In this document: piece by piece, positions 32,540 to 43,539 of the stretch | Numbering within the stretch: position 1 is the stretch's first letter | Layout of the letters: each line of letters starts with the position of its first letter | NCBI GenBank assembly: GCA_900618795.1 | Contig: UYJD01000005.1 | Coordinates: 1,158,522 to 1,222,521, forward strand | DNA: 64,000 nucleotides | Reading direction: 5' to 3' | From: Cyanodermella asteris | Lineage: Eukaryota > Ascomycota > Lecanoromycetes > Ostropales > Stictidaceae | Translations under genes and position numbers: made by a program | Notes under the pieces: model-generated | Told to the model about the DNA's origin: nothing | The model's input: only the letters and a program-made list of their open reading frames with translations | Databases searched by the model: none

Positions 32540-35500
32540 CTATCGCTTCTTTTCCAGACTCTGCAGGTTGACCAACTCGGCATACTTGCCGTTCAACCTC
32601 AGCAGCTCATTGTGAGTGCCACTCTCCACCACTCGGCCCTGATCGAATACGTAGATCACGTCCGCCTTCTGAATCGTGCTAAGTCTATGTGCGACTGCAA
32701 TCGTTGTCCGGCCCTTTGCCGCTGCATCCAGGGCTGCCTGGACAACCTTTTCGGATTCCGAGTCCAGGGCTGATGTTGCTTCGTCGAGAAGTAGGACCTT
32801 GGGGTCCCGGAGGAGGGCGCGCGCGATGGCGACGCGTTGCTTTTGGCCGCCGGAAAGCATGCCACCTTTCTGGCCGACGACTGTTTCGAAGCCATCACTG
32901 CGAGAAGTTAGCAGATGTAGACATGAAAGAGGGTTTATCCGAGAGCTTCTTGGACTTACGGCAAACTCATGATAAAATCATAAATGTTGGCGTCCTTGCA
33001 AGCTTTGACGATGCGTTGCTGGCTGATGCTGTCGTCGTCGCCGACCGAGCCGAGAAGAATATTTTCTCGAATCGTGCCCTGGTATAATGTGGGTTCCTGG
33101 CTGACCAGGGAAATGTGTTTGCGGTAATCGTTCACGTTCAGGCCGGAAATGTTCTTGGAGTCGATAAAGACACCGCCGTGAAGCGGGTCGTAGAAGCGTT
33201 CGAGTAGAGCAATGGTCGTACTCTTGCCGCATCCTGACGCACCGACCAGCGCGATGTACTGGCCTGGCTTGACTGTCAAGTTGAGGCCCCTGAGCACGGG
33301 CTGTTCAGGACGTGTGGGGTAGCGGAAGTGCACGTCCCGGAACTCGAGGTAACCTTCGACTTCGTCGATCTTATCACCGTCATCGCTCCATGTATCTATC
33401 TCTGGCTTGCGGTCAAATAGTTTCTTCAACCCGTGAGCGGCGTGCTTGGCCTTGCCCATGTCGGGAGCGAAACTGAAGATGGTGCCGGCAGACTGGGCGC
33501 CAAAGACAATAGAGGAGAAGGCAATGAAGAAGTTGAGTAGGCCGATCTCGCCTGCGGCGATCCTTGTTCCACCATACCAGAAACCAAGAGCCATCACGAG
33601 AAGCATAACGGATTGGGATGCTGCGTACAGCAGACTGCTTCGCACGATCGACTTCAGCGACTTGGCTTGCTGCTCGACCAGGGACCGGTGGTAGTTGTCC
33701 CAGACGTCTTGTTCGCGGGTGAGGGAGGCAACAGTTCGGATTGCAGAGGTAGCCTCGCAGGCGTAAGATGCCGAGCCTTCGTAGGCCTTTTTAGCACGGG
33801 CTTCGAAACGGGCGAGAAGCCAAAACCGGAAAAAGCCGGCCGCAATCATGATTGGGATGCATGCGATACAGACAAGGGCAAGGCGCCAGGCGAGTGCCAG
33901 ACCAATAATCATGGCGGCAATCAACGTAGTCGCAGTCATTAGAATAGTGCCAAGAGTAGCTCCGGAAAGACCAGCAAGGTGGTTGGTTTCCGTCGACAAG
34001 AAAGAGGTGAGCGCGCCGGCCGAGTTCTCATCGCGGTCAAAGAACGAAATGTCTTGACGGAGCATTGTTCGGAATGCACGGCTCCGAACTCTGTAGATGA
34101 GACGTTGCGAGCAGTAAGAAAATGTGCTGCCCTGAGCTGCCATGGTGATTAGCTGCACAAAGGCAAGCATAAAGTACATCCAACACCAGAAGTTGATGTG
34201 GTCGCGCAGTCCAACGTAAGGCGCCGGCGTAGATAGGTATAAGATTACGTAGGCGAAGAATACAGATTGGGTGGGGTTTCCAAGGCCAGCGAGGACAGAC
34301 CAGAACAAGCCAAACACCATCCACAAGGCCTCAGGTTTGTTGAAAGATGCCGTGAGTTTGATAAGTCGGAACAGAGAGTAGTGAGGCTCTTGTTCGCCTG
34401 GCGTCTCCTTGAGCTTTTTGCTTGAGACCGACTGGCTGCTCTTGGTTCTGTCGAGCTTGTTCTTCACATCGTCCTCGGGATCGACGGAGTATGCCCTGGA
34501 CTGACGACGGGAAACCGCCTGGAAGATCTCTTCGTCCTTCTCGTCAAGCCCCACGGCCCGTTCCGCCTGTTCGCGCTCTCGCTCGGCGTTGATTCGCTGC
34601 GCCTCGACCAAATTATAGTAGGCCCCGTTAGCGGTCAGAAGCTCATTATGGGTTCCCTGTTCGATAATCTTGCCTTGAGACATGACAACTATGTTATCGG
34701 CATCCCGGATGGTGGAGAGACGATGGGCAATGACGATGGTGGTTCTTCCCTTGGCGGCGACGTCCAGAGCAGCCTGAACGACTCCCTCCGATTTTGTATC
34801 TAATGCGGACGTGGCTTCGTCGAGGAGGAGGATTTTGGGATCGCTGACCATGGCCCGAGCAATTGCGATACGCTGCTTCTGACCGCCAGAAAGCAAGAAT
34901 CCGCGAGCGCCAACGTTCGTTTCATAGCCCTCTGGTAGGTCGCTGACAAATTGATGGGCGTTGGCTTGTTTTGCCGCATCTTCGACCAACCTTCGCTGTT
35001 CTTCCTCGGGTGCATTCTCGTACTTGGTGCCCAACAGACCGTGGCGAATATTCTCGAAGATTGTGGTGGAAAAGAGGGTGGGCTCCTGTTGCACCAGAGA
35101 AATTTGCTGGCGAAGCCATTTGAGGTTGAGATCCTGGACATTGTGCCCGTCCAAAAGCACCTCCCCGCCAACAGGGTCGTAGAAACGCTCCACAAGACCA
35201 ACGATTGTGCTCTTGCCGCTGCCTGACGCACCGACCAGAGCTGTCGTCTTTCCGGAGGGCACGAGCAGGCTGACGTCGTCCATGACCACGACCTCAGCAC
35301 GGGAAGGATAAATGTGCTTGATATTGCGCAGCTCGATTTCTCCCCGGACATCTTCCAGCTTTAGCTTACCATCTTCGGCAGTAGGATCCAGAGGACTCGG
35401 GCGATCGATTGTTGCAAAAATCTTTCCAGCTGCGGCGGTGGCGCTGGTAAAGGATTGGACGTTGGGACCGACGTTTCCAAGTGAAAAGGCACCAATGATA

Positions 35501-36699
35501 ATGGCGAAAGAGATGGTAATAACCTGGCGAAGAGTGGCCTCGCCATCGACAATGAATCGGGAGCCCATCCAAAAGGCAAGACCACTGCTAAGGTACATGA
35601 CGCACATGAGACCGGCCCAAAGGACCGACATGATGGCCTTCTGCTTCACGTCGAATGAAGCAGCATGCTGGAGGTGCTTCTCATACTGCCTGGCGAGCTT
35701 GTCTTCGGTTCCAAAGGCTACAGCGTTGCGGATGGAGCTCAGGACTTCCTCGGCCACGGTACCGCCCTCTGCGTAGGCCTGGACGGCGGCCTTGGCATTC
35801 TTGACGATCCACCTCGTCCCGATGCCCATTTCAAGGACGATTGCCACGACGACCGAGCACATGATCAAAGTCAGTTTCCAGTATTCGACGAATCCGATGA
35901 CGAAGGCAGCGACGAAGGTGGCGAGAGCCGTCAGCGTCAATCCAACCTTCTCCGAGATTCCTTCCTGTAACTGATTCGTGTCGGCCGTGATGCGGGTGGT
36001 GATTTCACCAGCACCGAGCTTGTCAAAGAAGCCGATATTCTGGCGGAGGATGGCAGCAAGATAATGCTCTCGGATCTTGGCGGTGACATGTTCGCCAACG
36101 TAGATGAAGCCGACGGTGTTGATGTAGACGGTGACAAACTCGCCAATGGCAATGTATACAAAATATAGCGTGAAGTGGCCGAGCTGTGAGCTGAATTCGT
36201 CGTAGCTGATCTGGCCCTGGAAGAAGTTTCCAAATGTACCGGAGAGTCCACCGAAGACAACGGTCATGAGCGGGAGAACGGCACCGGCGACGATGGAGCA
36301 AAATGCGCTGATGGCGAGGAAGACCAGATCCCAGGTGGTGGCGTAGCGGAAGAGAGTAAAGTAGGAGACGGAAAATTCGGGAACGTGAAGCTGTCGGCGA
36401 AGAATGTCTTTCTCGTGTTCGGGCAGGTGAGCAAACGCCTCTTCTTCGGCAACTTTTGCGTCTTTTGACTTGACCATGGACTTTGGCTTTGATTTCGGTC
36501 CTGAACCGACATGTCTCTTTTCGGATTCCGATGCCGAGGATGACGACGGCGACGGGTTGATGTCCTGTTTCTCGCCGACGACATCCTGGGCGACTTGCTG
36601 TTCGGACTTGTTCAGTCCAAGCTGCTCCTGTGTCTCGGCAGATTTTTGAACATGCTCCGCGTGCTTCTCAGCGTCGGCGCTGGACGCGAGGGGATCCAT
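32540..36699 (-). CDS. ABCB-type multidrug ABC transporter (full size)
   Basis: Two exons: 36699-32960 and 32897-32540, total 4098 nt, 1365 residues. The intron (32898-32959, 62 nt) starts GTAAGT and ends CTAACTTCTCGCAG; splicing joins SLP to [12 protein letters not shown] in front of the second signature. Order: cytosolic acidic N-terminus, TMD1, NBD1 ([29 protein letters not shown]), Ser/charged linker, TMD2, NBD2 ([29 protein letters not shown]). This TMD-NBD-TMD-NBD layout and sequence fit the P-glycoprotein/Mdr1/Pmd1 group, plasma-membrane exporters of hydrophobic drugs. I used the ATG at 36699; an open in-frame extension upstream lacks ATG. All nucleotide-binding motifs look intact, so both ATP sites should be active. 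Confidence 0.95.
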
Positions 36700-37849
36700 G
36701 ATGGCGCCAAGCGCGTGTCGAGCCGGGGAGCCGGATCGCACCGAAGAGGCGTGTGGCGACCAAGCAGGTCGGAGTGACACAGCTGCCTGTCTATGCTGGG
36801 ACGTCTTCAGACGTGAGGACAAAGCATAAATGCGTGATGGTCGATCAGATGTACAGAGCGACGAGAGCGGCAAGGCAACAAGGCATTGGACGAGCTGTCG
36901 CGGTGGTGTAGGTAATGCTCGGGCGTGGCCAGGAGAGTTCGGCACGTGTCCGAGATTTCTGGATCAGCCCTTGACCTCTGAACTATTGCAGCAGGCAGTG
37001 GAGTCTGCGGAGGTGCAGATCCTTTAAACGGCTCAAGTCAGGCCACGCCGACGGCGTTGTGAAGCTCAGGTCAAGCGTATGATGACTGCCTAGGGACGAT
37101 GAGTCGAAATGTCATGACGGAAGGGTGAATAAAAGGCAGCATCTGCGACAAGGCAGGCGGGAATGCGAGAAATGGAGGGCACATACACGTGGACATGAGT
37201 GCTGAGCGTTGGCGTTGGCGCTGATACGCCGGAGACAAGACAGCACCCAAGACAGTAAACCCGCAGCAACAGGGCGAGCGGGCCGTGGCAGTCTGTTCGG
37301 GTCCGACGGGAGTAGCATCGTAGTATGAAGCTGATGCTTGCACTATTCGAGAGGCGAGCCAATGAAGTCGAGGCTGTAGGAATCCCCCACCAGAAGGGAA
37401 CAAGGACTTCCGAAAGACTCTCGTTTATCGTAAGCGAGCACAGAGAGTCAGCCCCGTCTGCATTTCCACTGGTGGTCCGTGAGGCCGCTACTATTCGTCG
37501 CTGCGTGGCTGGACTGTACTACGTATACAGTGCCCCAAGCGGACTGCCAGACAAAGATATCTCGAAATTGAGTGCATCGCTGTGGTGGTGTTCCTGCTTG
37601 TCTCGCTCTCGCTCTACCTTATGCAAGTGTGCGGAGACGATTCTTTACGACGCCTATGACCCATCGTGCTTCGTTTGGCCAAAAGTTCGACTCATCGCAT
37701 CCGCGCCACCGGTGCCTGCTCTTCACCGCGACGTCTCCGTGCTGCTCTCCGGTAGATGGCCAAGTGTCAGCACAACAGAGGGTGCGTTTGCAAGCGTCAT
37801 TGTTGCCAGGCACCACGAGGTGCACCATCAGCTGCACCGACTGTTGGTC
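36700..37849. other. Intergenic region upstream of the ABC transporter
   Basis: About 1.1 kb, probably the transporter promoter and leader. The 209-codon frame at 37325-37954 on the plus strand is antisense to the CorA-like remnant and shows no family features. Confidence 0.4.
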
Positions 37850-38390
37850 ACCGAAGACGATCAGATGAGGAATTGCGAATATCACCATGGTCGCGATGGC
37901 CATCTTCTCTGCCATGCCTCGGGTTGCCCAGAGGCAGACGGTAAGCCAGAGTAAGTGGAGGAATTGTGTACACTGACTGAATCAAGAGGTCCGTTGCGTG
38001 CCTCGATCCGACTGCGTCAGTGACGAAGATCCCTCTGCTGAAGAGCGCCGAGACGAAGTCCCCAGGTAAGAATAGCATCGTCAGTACCGCAGTCGCTTTC
38101 ATGGACGAGCCGCCTTGCAGCATGTTGTACGCAATTTGACGTTGACGGCGCTGTCCTGTTGCGTCACCAAACTGAACTCCTTTTGAGCAGTGTCGGTCAG
38201 TAAGACGTTGTCTGCGATGTTTGGCATGCTTGCGATGTTGCTTACCGGGCTCGTGGCAGTTTCTTTTCGGGCTTTGTAGCTCACCAGCAGTCTCTTTTGG
38301 CAGATCCATACATTCGAGCTGGATTTCATTGAAGACTCCATCATGTGATCGATTGTCAAGCCTGGGAAAGAGGAACGAAAGCCAATACAC
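37850..38390 (-). pseudogene. CorA-like membrane protein remnant
   Basis: Read on the minus strand, one frame gives MKATAVLTMLFLPGDFVSAL (from about 38101 downwards). This closely follows the first membrane segment of the CorA-like proteins common in Pezizomycotina, where a SxMKTIAxLTMxFLPGTFVxxLF block occurs. The sequence just before it (QKEFSLVTQQDSAVN, about 38190-38140) is in another frame but matches the helix that normally precedes it (VYNLIAQRDSxxN). A second hydrophobic stretch (LHLLWLTVCLWATRG, about 37945-37900) is in a third frame. No splice sites join these pieces well, so I read this as a decayed copy; an intron-rich gene remains possible. Further upstream (38400-39160) the minus strand may hold more of the same gene. 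Confidence 0.45.
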
Positions 38391-40163
38391 TGGCCTCGGA
38401 GGTATTCACAATTTTCGATCGCTTTCTTCGCATCTGCAGTGTCTTCCAGTTCACTCCGGCTCTTTCGGGCAGGCTCGTCGTGACTTGAACGTTGGAACCA
38501 GATACTTCCCAGAATCTTCGGCGCGATGCGTTCTGATGCGGGCTTACTGTAGCTGATGACTTTATAAGTCTCAACAGGAAGGGATGGCCGTGGGCGAAAG
38601 ACTCAAGTCGGCTCGTCCTCAGCTCGCGATTCTCTTGTGGTGACAGATGCTTCCGCAGCGAGACGATGCAATACTCATTTGGAGCAGCGGCAACGACACT
38701 TACAATCATGTTCAACGGCTCAGAGTACATCATGTATGTCGACGACGGAGCACGATGCCGAACTCTGTGCTGAGACCACTTCTCGGGCTTCTGCCATCAC
38801 GGGTGTTGACGATGGACTTTGTAAGTAGCTTCAGCCTTATCATGCACCACACATGGAGTCCAGTAATCAGGCCGTCCAACCAGATCTGGCAGGAAAAATC
38901 GCTGATCCAATAACTTCCGATGATTTGACGGGCACTCTGACGTGATTTGTCTGTTCTGCTTCCGTAAGCTGACCCTGATTCTTTGTCTTCCGTGACGAGA
39001 GAGACGAGGAAAGCAAGCAAGCAAGCAACCGACGTCCAGCGCTTCCGATGTAGATCATGTCTTTCCTAACGATGTCCTCGATGGACGAACCGCCTACTTG
39101 ACTCGCCCATCTTTGCTGGTCGCTGTTGACCTCGAGAACGACAATCGACGATGTCGCCACGAAATTGTCGGCGCGCCGGAATCATTCCGCAACAATGATT
39201 GCCATTTGTGGCTGAAGACGCCAGGACGTTGAGGGTATGCTGTCAATCTTGGAATCCCCGCACAGTTCTGTCTGCTGTTGGTAGATCGAGGTGATGGTCT
39301 CTCCGCTCAAGACACGATCAAGGACCGGGCACATTTGTCGGTCCATGATTTGCTATGCTAAGGAATGGATGAATTTAGCACGGCAGCCCGTCGGGTTATG
39401 AAGAGGTAGAGGAAACATCCATTGCCAGCGAAAGCAAGGCTCAAGGCAACATAATAACACATGACCCTCTATAGGATCAGCCTCGCAGAAGCACCTAGCC
39501 AAGATTGATCCTACACGTTCTAATCACCACTTCATAATACAGCCAACTGGTAGAGATACAGTCCGGGTATCTTACAGAATCTGAGTCGGTGTACTCATTT
39601 TCGCGTTTACGCTGTTTGGCGGGACATGAATCGGTTGATATTAGATCATGTGAGATCTGGGCTCAGGTAGCTGGAGCGTGTAGACCTCAGAACTCATCCT
39701 GCAGCATTTGAGTAGCAATGTGGTCTAGCGTATATTCATCGTCGACTCGGCCCCTCTACAGCCTGTCTGGACGTGCCCATCATCGCGAACTGACGTACCT
39801 GAGGAATCCGTCTTGCCGGAAGTGAATCTCGCTCAAAGCCCACTCTTCTCGATTCCATCGTCTCTTGCACCACCAATACCTTCGGCTCTTTACACATTTA
39901 TCATGGCCGGACCAACACCCGTTCCCCGTCAATGAATTCTCCGTCGTGTACATGGCAGTACTAAACGAGCAAGCCCGTCGTCTGCTCAAAGTTCCAGATG
40001 CATTGTAAACAGCCTCCCGCAAAAGATTTCGAACAGCTCATGGGATCACGCCCAGAAGACCACTAGTGGCAACTGTACATCAATCACCAAGATTGGGACT
40101 CCGCGGAGCACGAGGTTTGGGTCAGTCCATTGACGAACAGAGACCCGGGCGCTTTTTACGACC
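38391..40163. other. Intergenic region
   Basis: 1.8 kb that may contain the eroded 5' part of the CorA-like remnant and the upstream region of the Fic-like gene. A short AAGC tandem (four to five units) lies near 39010-39028. Nothing else is supported. Confidence 0.4.
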
Positions 40164-40898
40164 ATGCGAATTTCGGGAGTGCCAGGGGCCAGCCAGGGAT
40201 TCCAAGCAGCCATGATAGCTGCCTACTGGAAACACCTGGCTGGCGGTTCGCTCGCTACTCGCATCCACGATTCTCACCAGCAGTTCACTTATGCGGACCG
40301 TATTGCCTTGTGGAGTGACGTGACCCACGGAGTGACGAGCGATCAGAATAGTGTGGACGGCCGATTCCTGGACAGAGGACAAATGAAGGCAGTAGGTATA
40401 GCTGACCTGACACCAACTGGCCAAAAGTTCGCCAATGATGTCTCACAGGACACGCTTCGACCACATCCGGATCCAGATGGGCCACTGTACTGTCTGCTCA
40501 CGAGCGATTCCCACATCACATCTGCAAAGTCCAAGAGGACCGACCCGCACATTCATTGGCTCGCATCGGGCTTGAACCACAAAGCTATAGAAGCTTGTGT
40601 GGATTTCTTCTTCGGGGATTACCGGAAAGACATGATGACGGCTTCTACACACCAGGAGAAGCTTTTCGCCATTGCCAAGCTGATTCGCAGGCTTCATGTA
40701 GCCCACGTTTTCATGGAAGCCAATTGCCGCACGAACGCTTTTCTGTTCCTTCCAGCGATCTTGATACACAGCGGGCTCGGGCTGCCCTGGGGAGGTAAGA
40801 ACAGGGACAAGCCGGAGACTCCACTAAGCGACCAGAGCACGCCGGCGACGTTGACGAGGGCAACCTCGTCTGACATGTTCAACGGAGGTTATTGTTAA
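40164..40898 (+). CDS. Protein with Fic-type core motif (unknown family)
   Basis: Single open frame of 244 residues. Residues 181-189 read HVFMEANCR, which fits the Fic consensus H-x-F-x-(D/E)-(G/A)-N-x-R. It sits after a helix (EKLFAIAKLIRRL) and before another (FLFLPAILIHSGL), the arrangement of the Fic core. Fic enzymes transfer AMP or related groups to target proteins. The conserved arginine usually found three positions after the motif is not there, so activity is uncertain. No signal peptide or membrane segment is evident. The N-terminal 150 residues match nothing I know. Extra exons on either side are possible, although the ATG and the stop after FNGGYC are plausible ends. Fic proteins are uncommon in ascomycetes. 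Confidence 0.55.
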   Translation: MRISGVPGASQGFQAAMIAAYWKHLAGGSLATRIHDSHQQFTYADRIALWSDVTHGVTSDQNSVDGRFLDRGQMKAVGIADLTPTGQKFANDVSQDTLRPHPDPDGPLYCLLTSDSHITSAKSKRTDPHIHWLASGLNHKAIEACVDFFFGDYRKDMMTASTHQEKLFAIAKLIRRLHVAHVFMEANCRTNAFLFLPAILIHSGLGLPWGGKNRDKPETPLSDQSTPATLTRATSSDMFNGGYC

Positions 40899-41276
40899 AG
40901 AAATAGCTGATCCCCTCTAGGTTGCGCAGGATTTTGGTCCGAGCGCAACATCGCAGGCGGAGTCGGCGATACGCCATGTCAATCAGACCCAGGAGAAGAT
41001 GCCACTCTTGAATAAACCTCCGCCACGACGACATGCAAACGCTGAGCCATATGAAGTGGTCAAAAACTTGTAGGATACTGAAGATATCTCGTCAGAAGAG
41101 ACCTGGGTTGATTCCAGAAATGTCACCGCATTCCCTTTCGAGCTGCTTGACCCTGATCCCATGGCTCTGCTGTGCCCGGCATTCGAGTGGTTGGCCTAAA
41201 ATTTCCTGTCATACCCCGTTCTTGTCCTTTGAGGTTCAGATCATGCTCATTGTGTGGCCTTCTGATTGGGCTTGGT
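40899..41276. other. Short convergent intergenic region
   Basis: Spacer between the Fic-like gene and the end of the EED gene. A possible short continuation of the Fic-like frame follows TTAG at about 40921, but the implied intron would be only about 33 nt. Confidence 0.4.
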
Positions 41277-43539
41277 TCACGGAGCTCGTTTTGGCCGCTC
41301 TCTGTGAAAGGCCCCGAGCATCCCCTGGTCTCCAACCACAACCAACCACTCTCCGCCAACGCTCCACGCTACTTGCCGACATGCAAACAACACCTTGTGG
41401 ATCGTGCTCGTACGGTGCGGTTCAAGAACCTTGAAAGGATCTTCCATCTGCAGCCTTTTGGCCCAGTATGCTCTGCTAGCGTTGTCTCCTGCGTCCCAGC
41501 CTAGTGCGCCAGCCTGTGAGCCGTCCACGCGAATGTTGCTATGGTCAGACAAGACGCTCGAATCTCGAAATTGCGATTGCATTCTCGCACGGCCACGGCG
41601 ACGTGGACGACCTCCCCGATAGCCACGTTTTGTATGGGTCTCTGCCGATTGATGTCCCGCGGCTGTCAGCAGATCGAAGTGCTCTCTCGTCCATTCTTCG
41701 ATTGACTTGAGGTCCCAGAAGAACACCTTTGAGCGTTCGTTACCAATCGCGAGTATCGGGCGTTCACCCGGAAAACTGAAGATCGAAAAGCGCATGTAGA
41801 AGGCGGTCATGTCCGAGACATCGAGCTGCGTCAAACGTTGGAACCTGCCACCCCAAGCCGACCGAGTGGCGGTGTCTTCAACCATTGAGGGCGGTTTGTC
41901 AGGAGGTTCTCTGCGGCTGTCAAAGCCTTCAATGCGCCAAATGACAATTTTGTTCTCTCGAGCACCTTTGCTGATGATCAGATCATGGTGGAATGCCACG
42001 CAGTCAACAAAATTGGTATGGATAGAAGTGGTTTTGAAGTATGGACAGTGGAGCAAGGTTGGCTTATCTGTACCACTCTGGGCGTTGGGCAGCTCGGGAA
42101 GTACCCAAACACAAACTGCGTTGTCAACACCTCCAGTGACGAGATAGCGACCGGTCTGGTGAAATGCCAAGGTGAGCAAGCTTTGCCTGTGGCCCTCGCC
42201 AGCACAAATCAGCATGCATGGCTGCTTACTGTAGGCTGGGTCGAGGGTCCAGATGCGAGCTGTGTGGTCACCAGAGGCAGACGCCAATATGGCTGGGTTC
42301 AGCGGCGACACAACTAGGTCGTTCACTTCTTTCCCATGCCCGACGAGGATTCTTGCCACCTTGTCCGCCAGTACATCAAGCACTTTAATGGCAGATGGCT
42401 TGCCCGAGACTGCAAGCAGAGGCGTCTTGGTCGTCGGATCTTGCATCCACACGCAGGAATTTAAGCTGATAGGAGCACGTTTTCTGGTCGAAAGAACAGT
42501 CCCAGCGGAGCCCCCACGTTTGACCCCTCGGCCTGTATTGATGGGCTCCTCCTCCTCCTCATCGTCATCATTATTATCATCATCATTATCTTTGAAGTCA
42601 TGTTTTGGTGGCGAGCGCAAAGGCTCTACGTCTTCTTCATGGAACCACTTCACAATATCAACGCTTGATTCGGCGCTAAGCGAAGGTCGCGCGACGCAAA
42701 TCTGCAAGGTTCGTCAGAGAAATGCACCCGGAATGCAATGAACGGGTGAACAAGACCTCGGATCCGCCGACGAATGCAAATACAGGATCCACCCCAGGCT
42801 TTGTGTACGGGTAGAATTTGCAATCAAAGAACTGCCGGTCTTCGCGACGTTTATCGAATCCCTACTTGCTTTAGCACAGACTCGACATGTGGAATAGACC
42901 TGTACTGACATTCAGCCTGACGCAGGCTCTGAAAGCAGGAAAGATGGTGTGCGGGAATGAGGTCAATTTGGCCGATGCTGGAGAAGCGGATCGTTCTTTA
43001 GAAGGTTCACGGGGAGTGTTCGACCTTACAACATTTCGTCGCTGGCCCAGTCGGCTTGTAGTCAGAGGGCCCCAATCTCGTGAGAGATTGCTTGAACGGC
43101 CAGATTGAGGAGACGCCGGTGTCGGTGTCGTTGTTGCTGCCGAAGTGGGTGATGCCACTGGTCGGTCCTTCAAGTTCCCACCTCGTCTAGCTCGCCGTGC
43201 CATCAGTCGAGGTCTATCTCGGGGAGGACTGGATAAGTCATCAATATCCATTCTATCTGAATCTTTCCCCACCGCCATGTTCCCTTCACGCGGAGAGTTC
43301 CCAGAGACAGGTTGTGTGTTTTTGTGCTGTCGTCGACCGCTAGCGCTTCGGGCATTGACCGGCGAAGATACATCTCCGGCCTCCGATGTGACATGCGGGC
43401 GTCGGGGACTCACTATGGGTACCCCAGCGCGTCTGGCAAGTCGTTGCTGCGGCGGTATTTCGATTCGACCCTGATGATCATCTGAGTCGCCATCGTCGGC
43501 ACTAGAGAAGTGGTTGCCCTGTGTACGGGCTCCAACCAT
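41277..43539 (-). CDS. EED: Polycomb repressive complex 2 subunit EED/Esc
   Basis: Three exons: about 43539-42900, 42839-42757 and 42701-41277, 715 residues. Intron 2 (42702-42756, 55 nt) runs GTCTTG...CTGAC...TGCAG. Intron 1 is 42840-42899 (GTCTAT) or 42840-42905 (GTACAG), both in frame, so two residues are uncertain. The first 210 residues are disordered and basic. From FFDCKFYPYTKPGVDPVFAF onward it is a WD40 propeller: LVGHGKEVNDLVVSP, LASASGDHTARIWTLD, YLVTGGVDNAVCVW, VDCVAFHHDLIISKG, VFFWDLKSIEEW. The VDCVxFxxDLIxSK block is diagnostic for EED. EED binds trimethylated H3K27 and activates the methyltransferase in PRC2, which forms facultative heterochromatin. An acidic Asp/Glu insert lies near residue 260. 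Confidence 0.92.

Noticed and set aside
36700-36945. N-terminal extension of the ABC transporter
   Set aside because: The frame stays open upstream but has no ATG, and the extension is compositionally unlike the protein.
37325-37954. 209-codon plus-strand open frame
   Set aside because: It overlaps the CorA-like remnant on the other strand and has no recognisable features.
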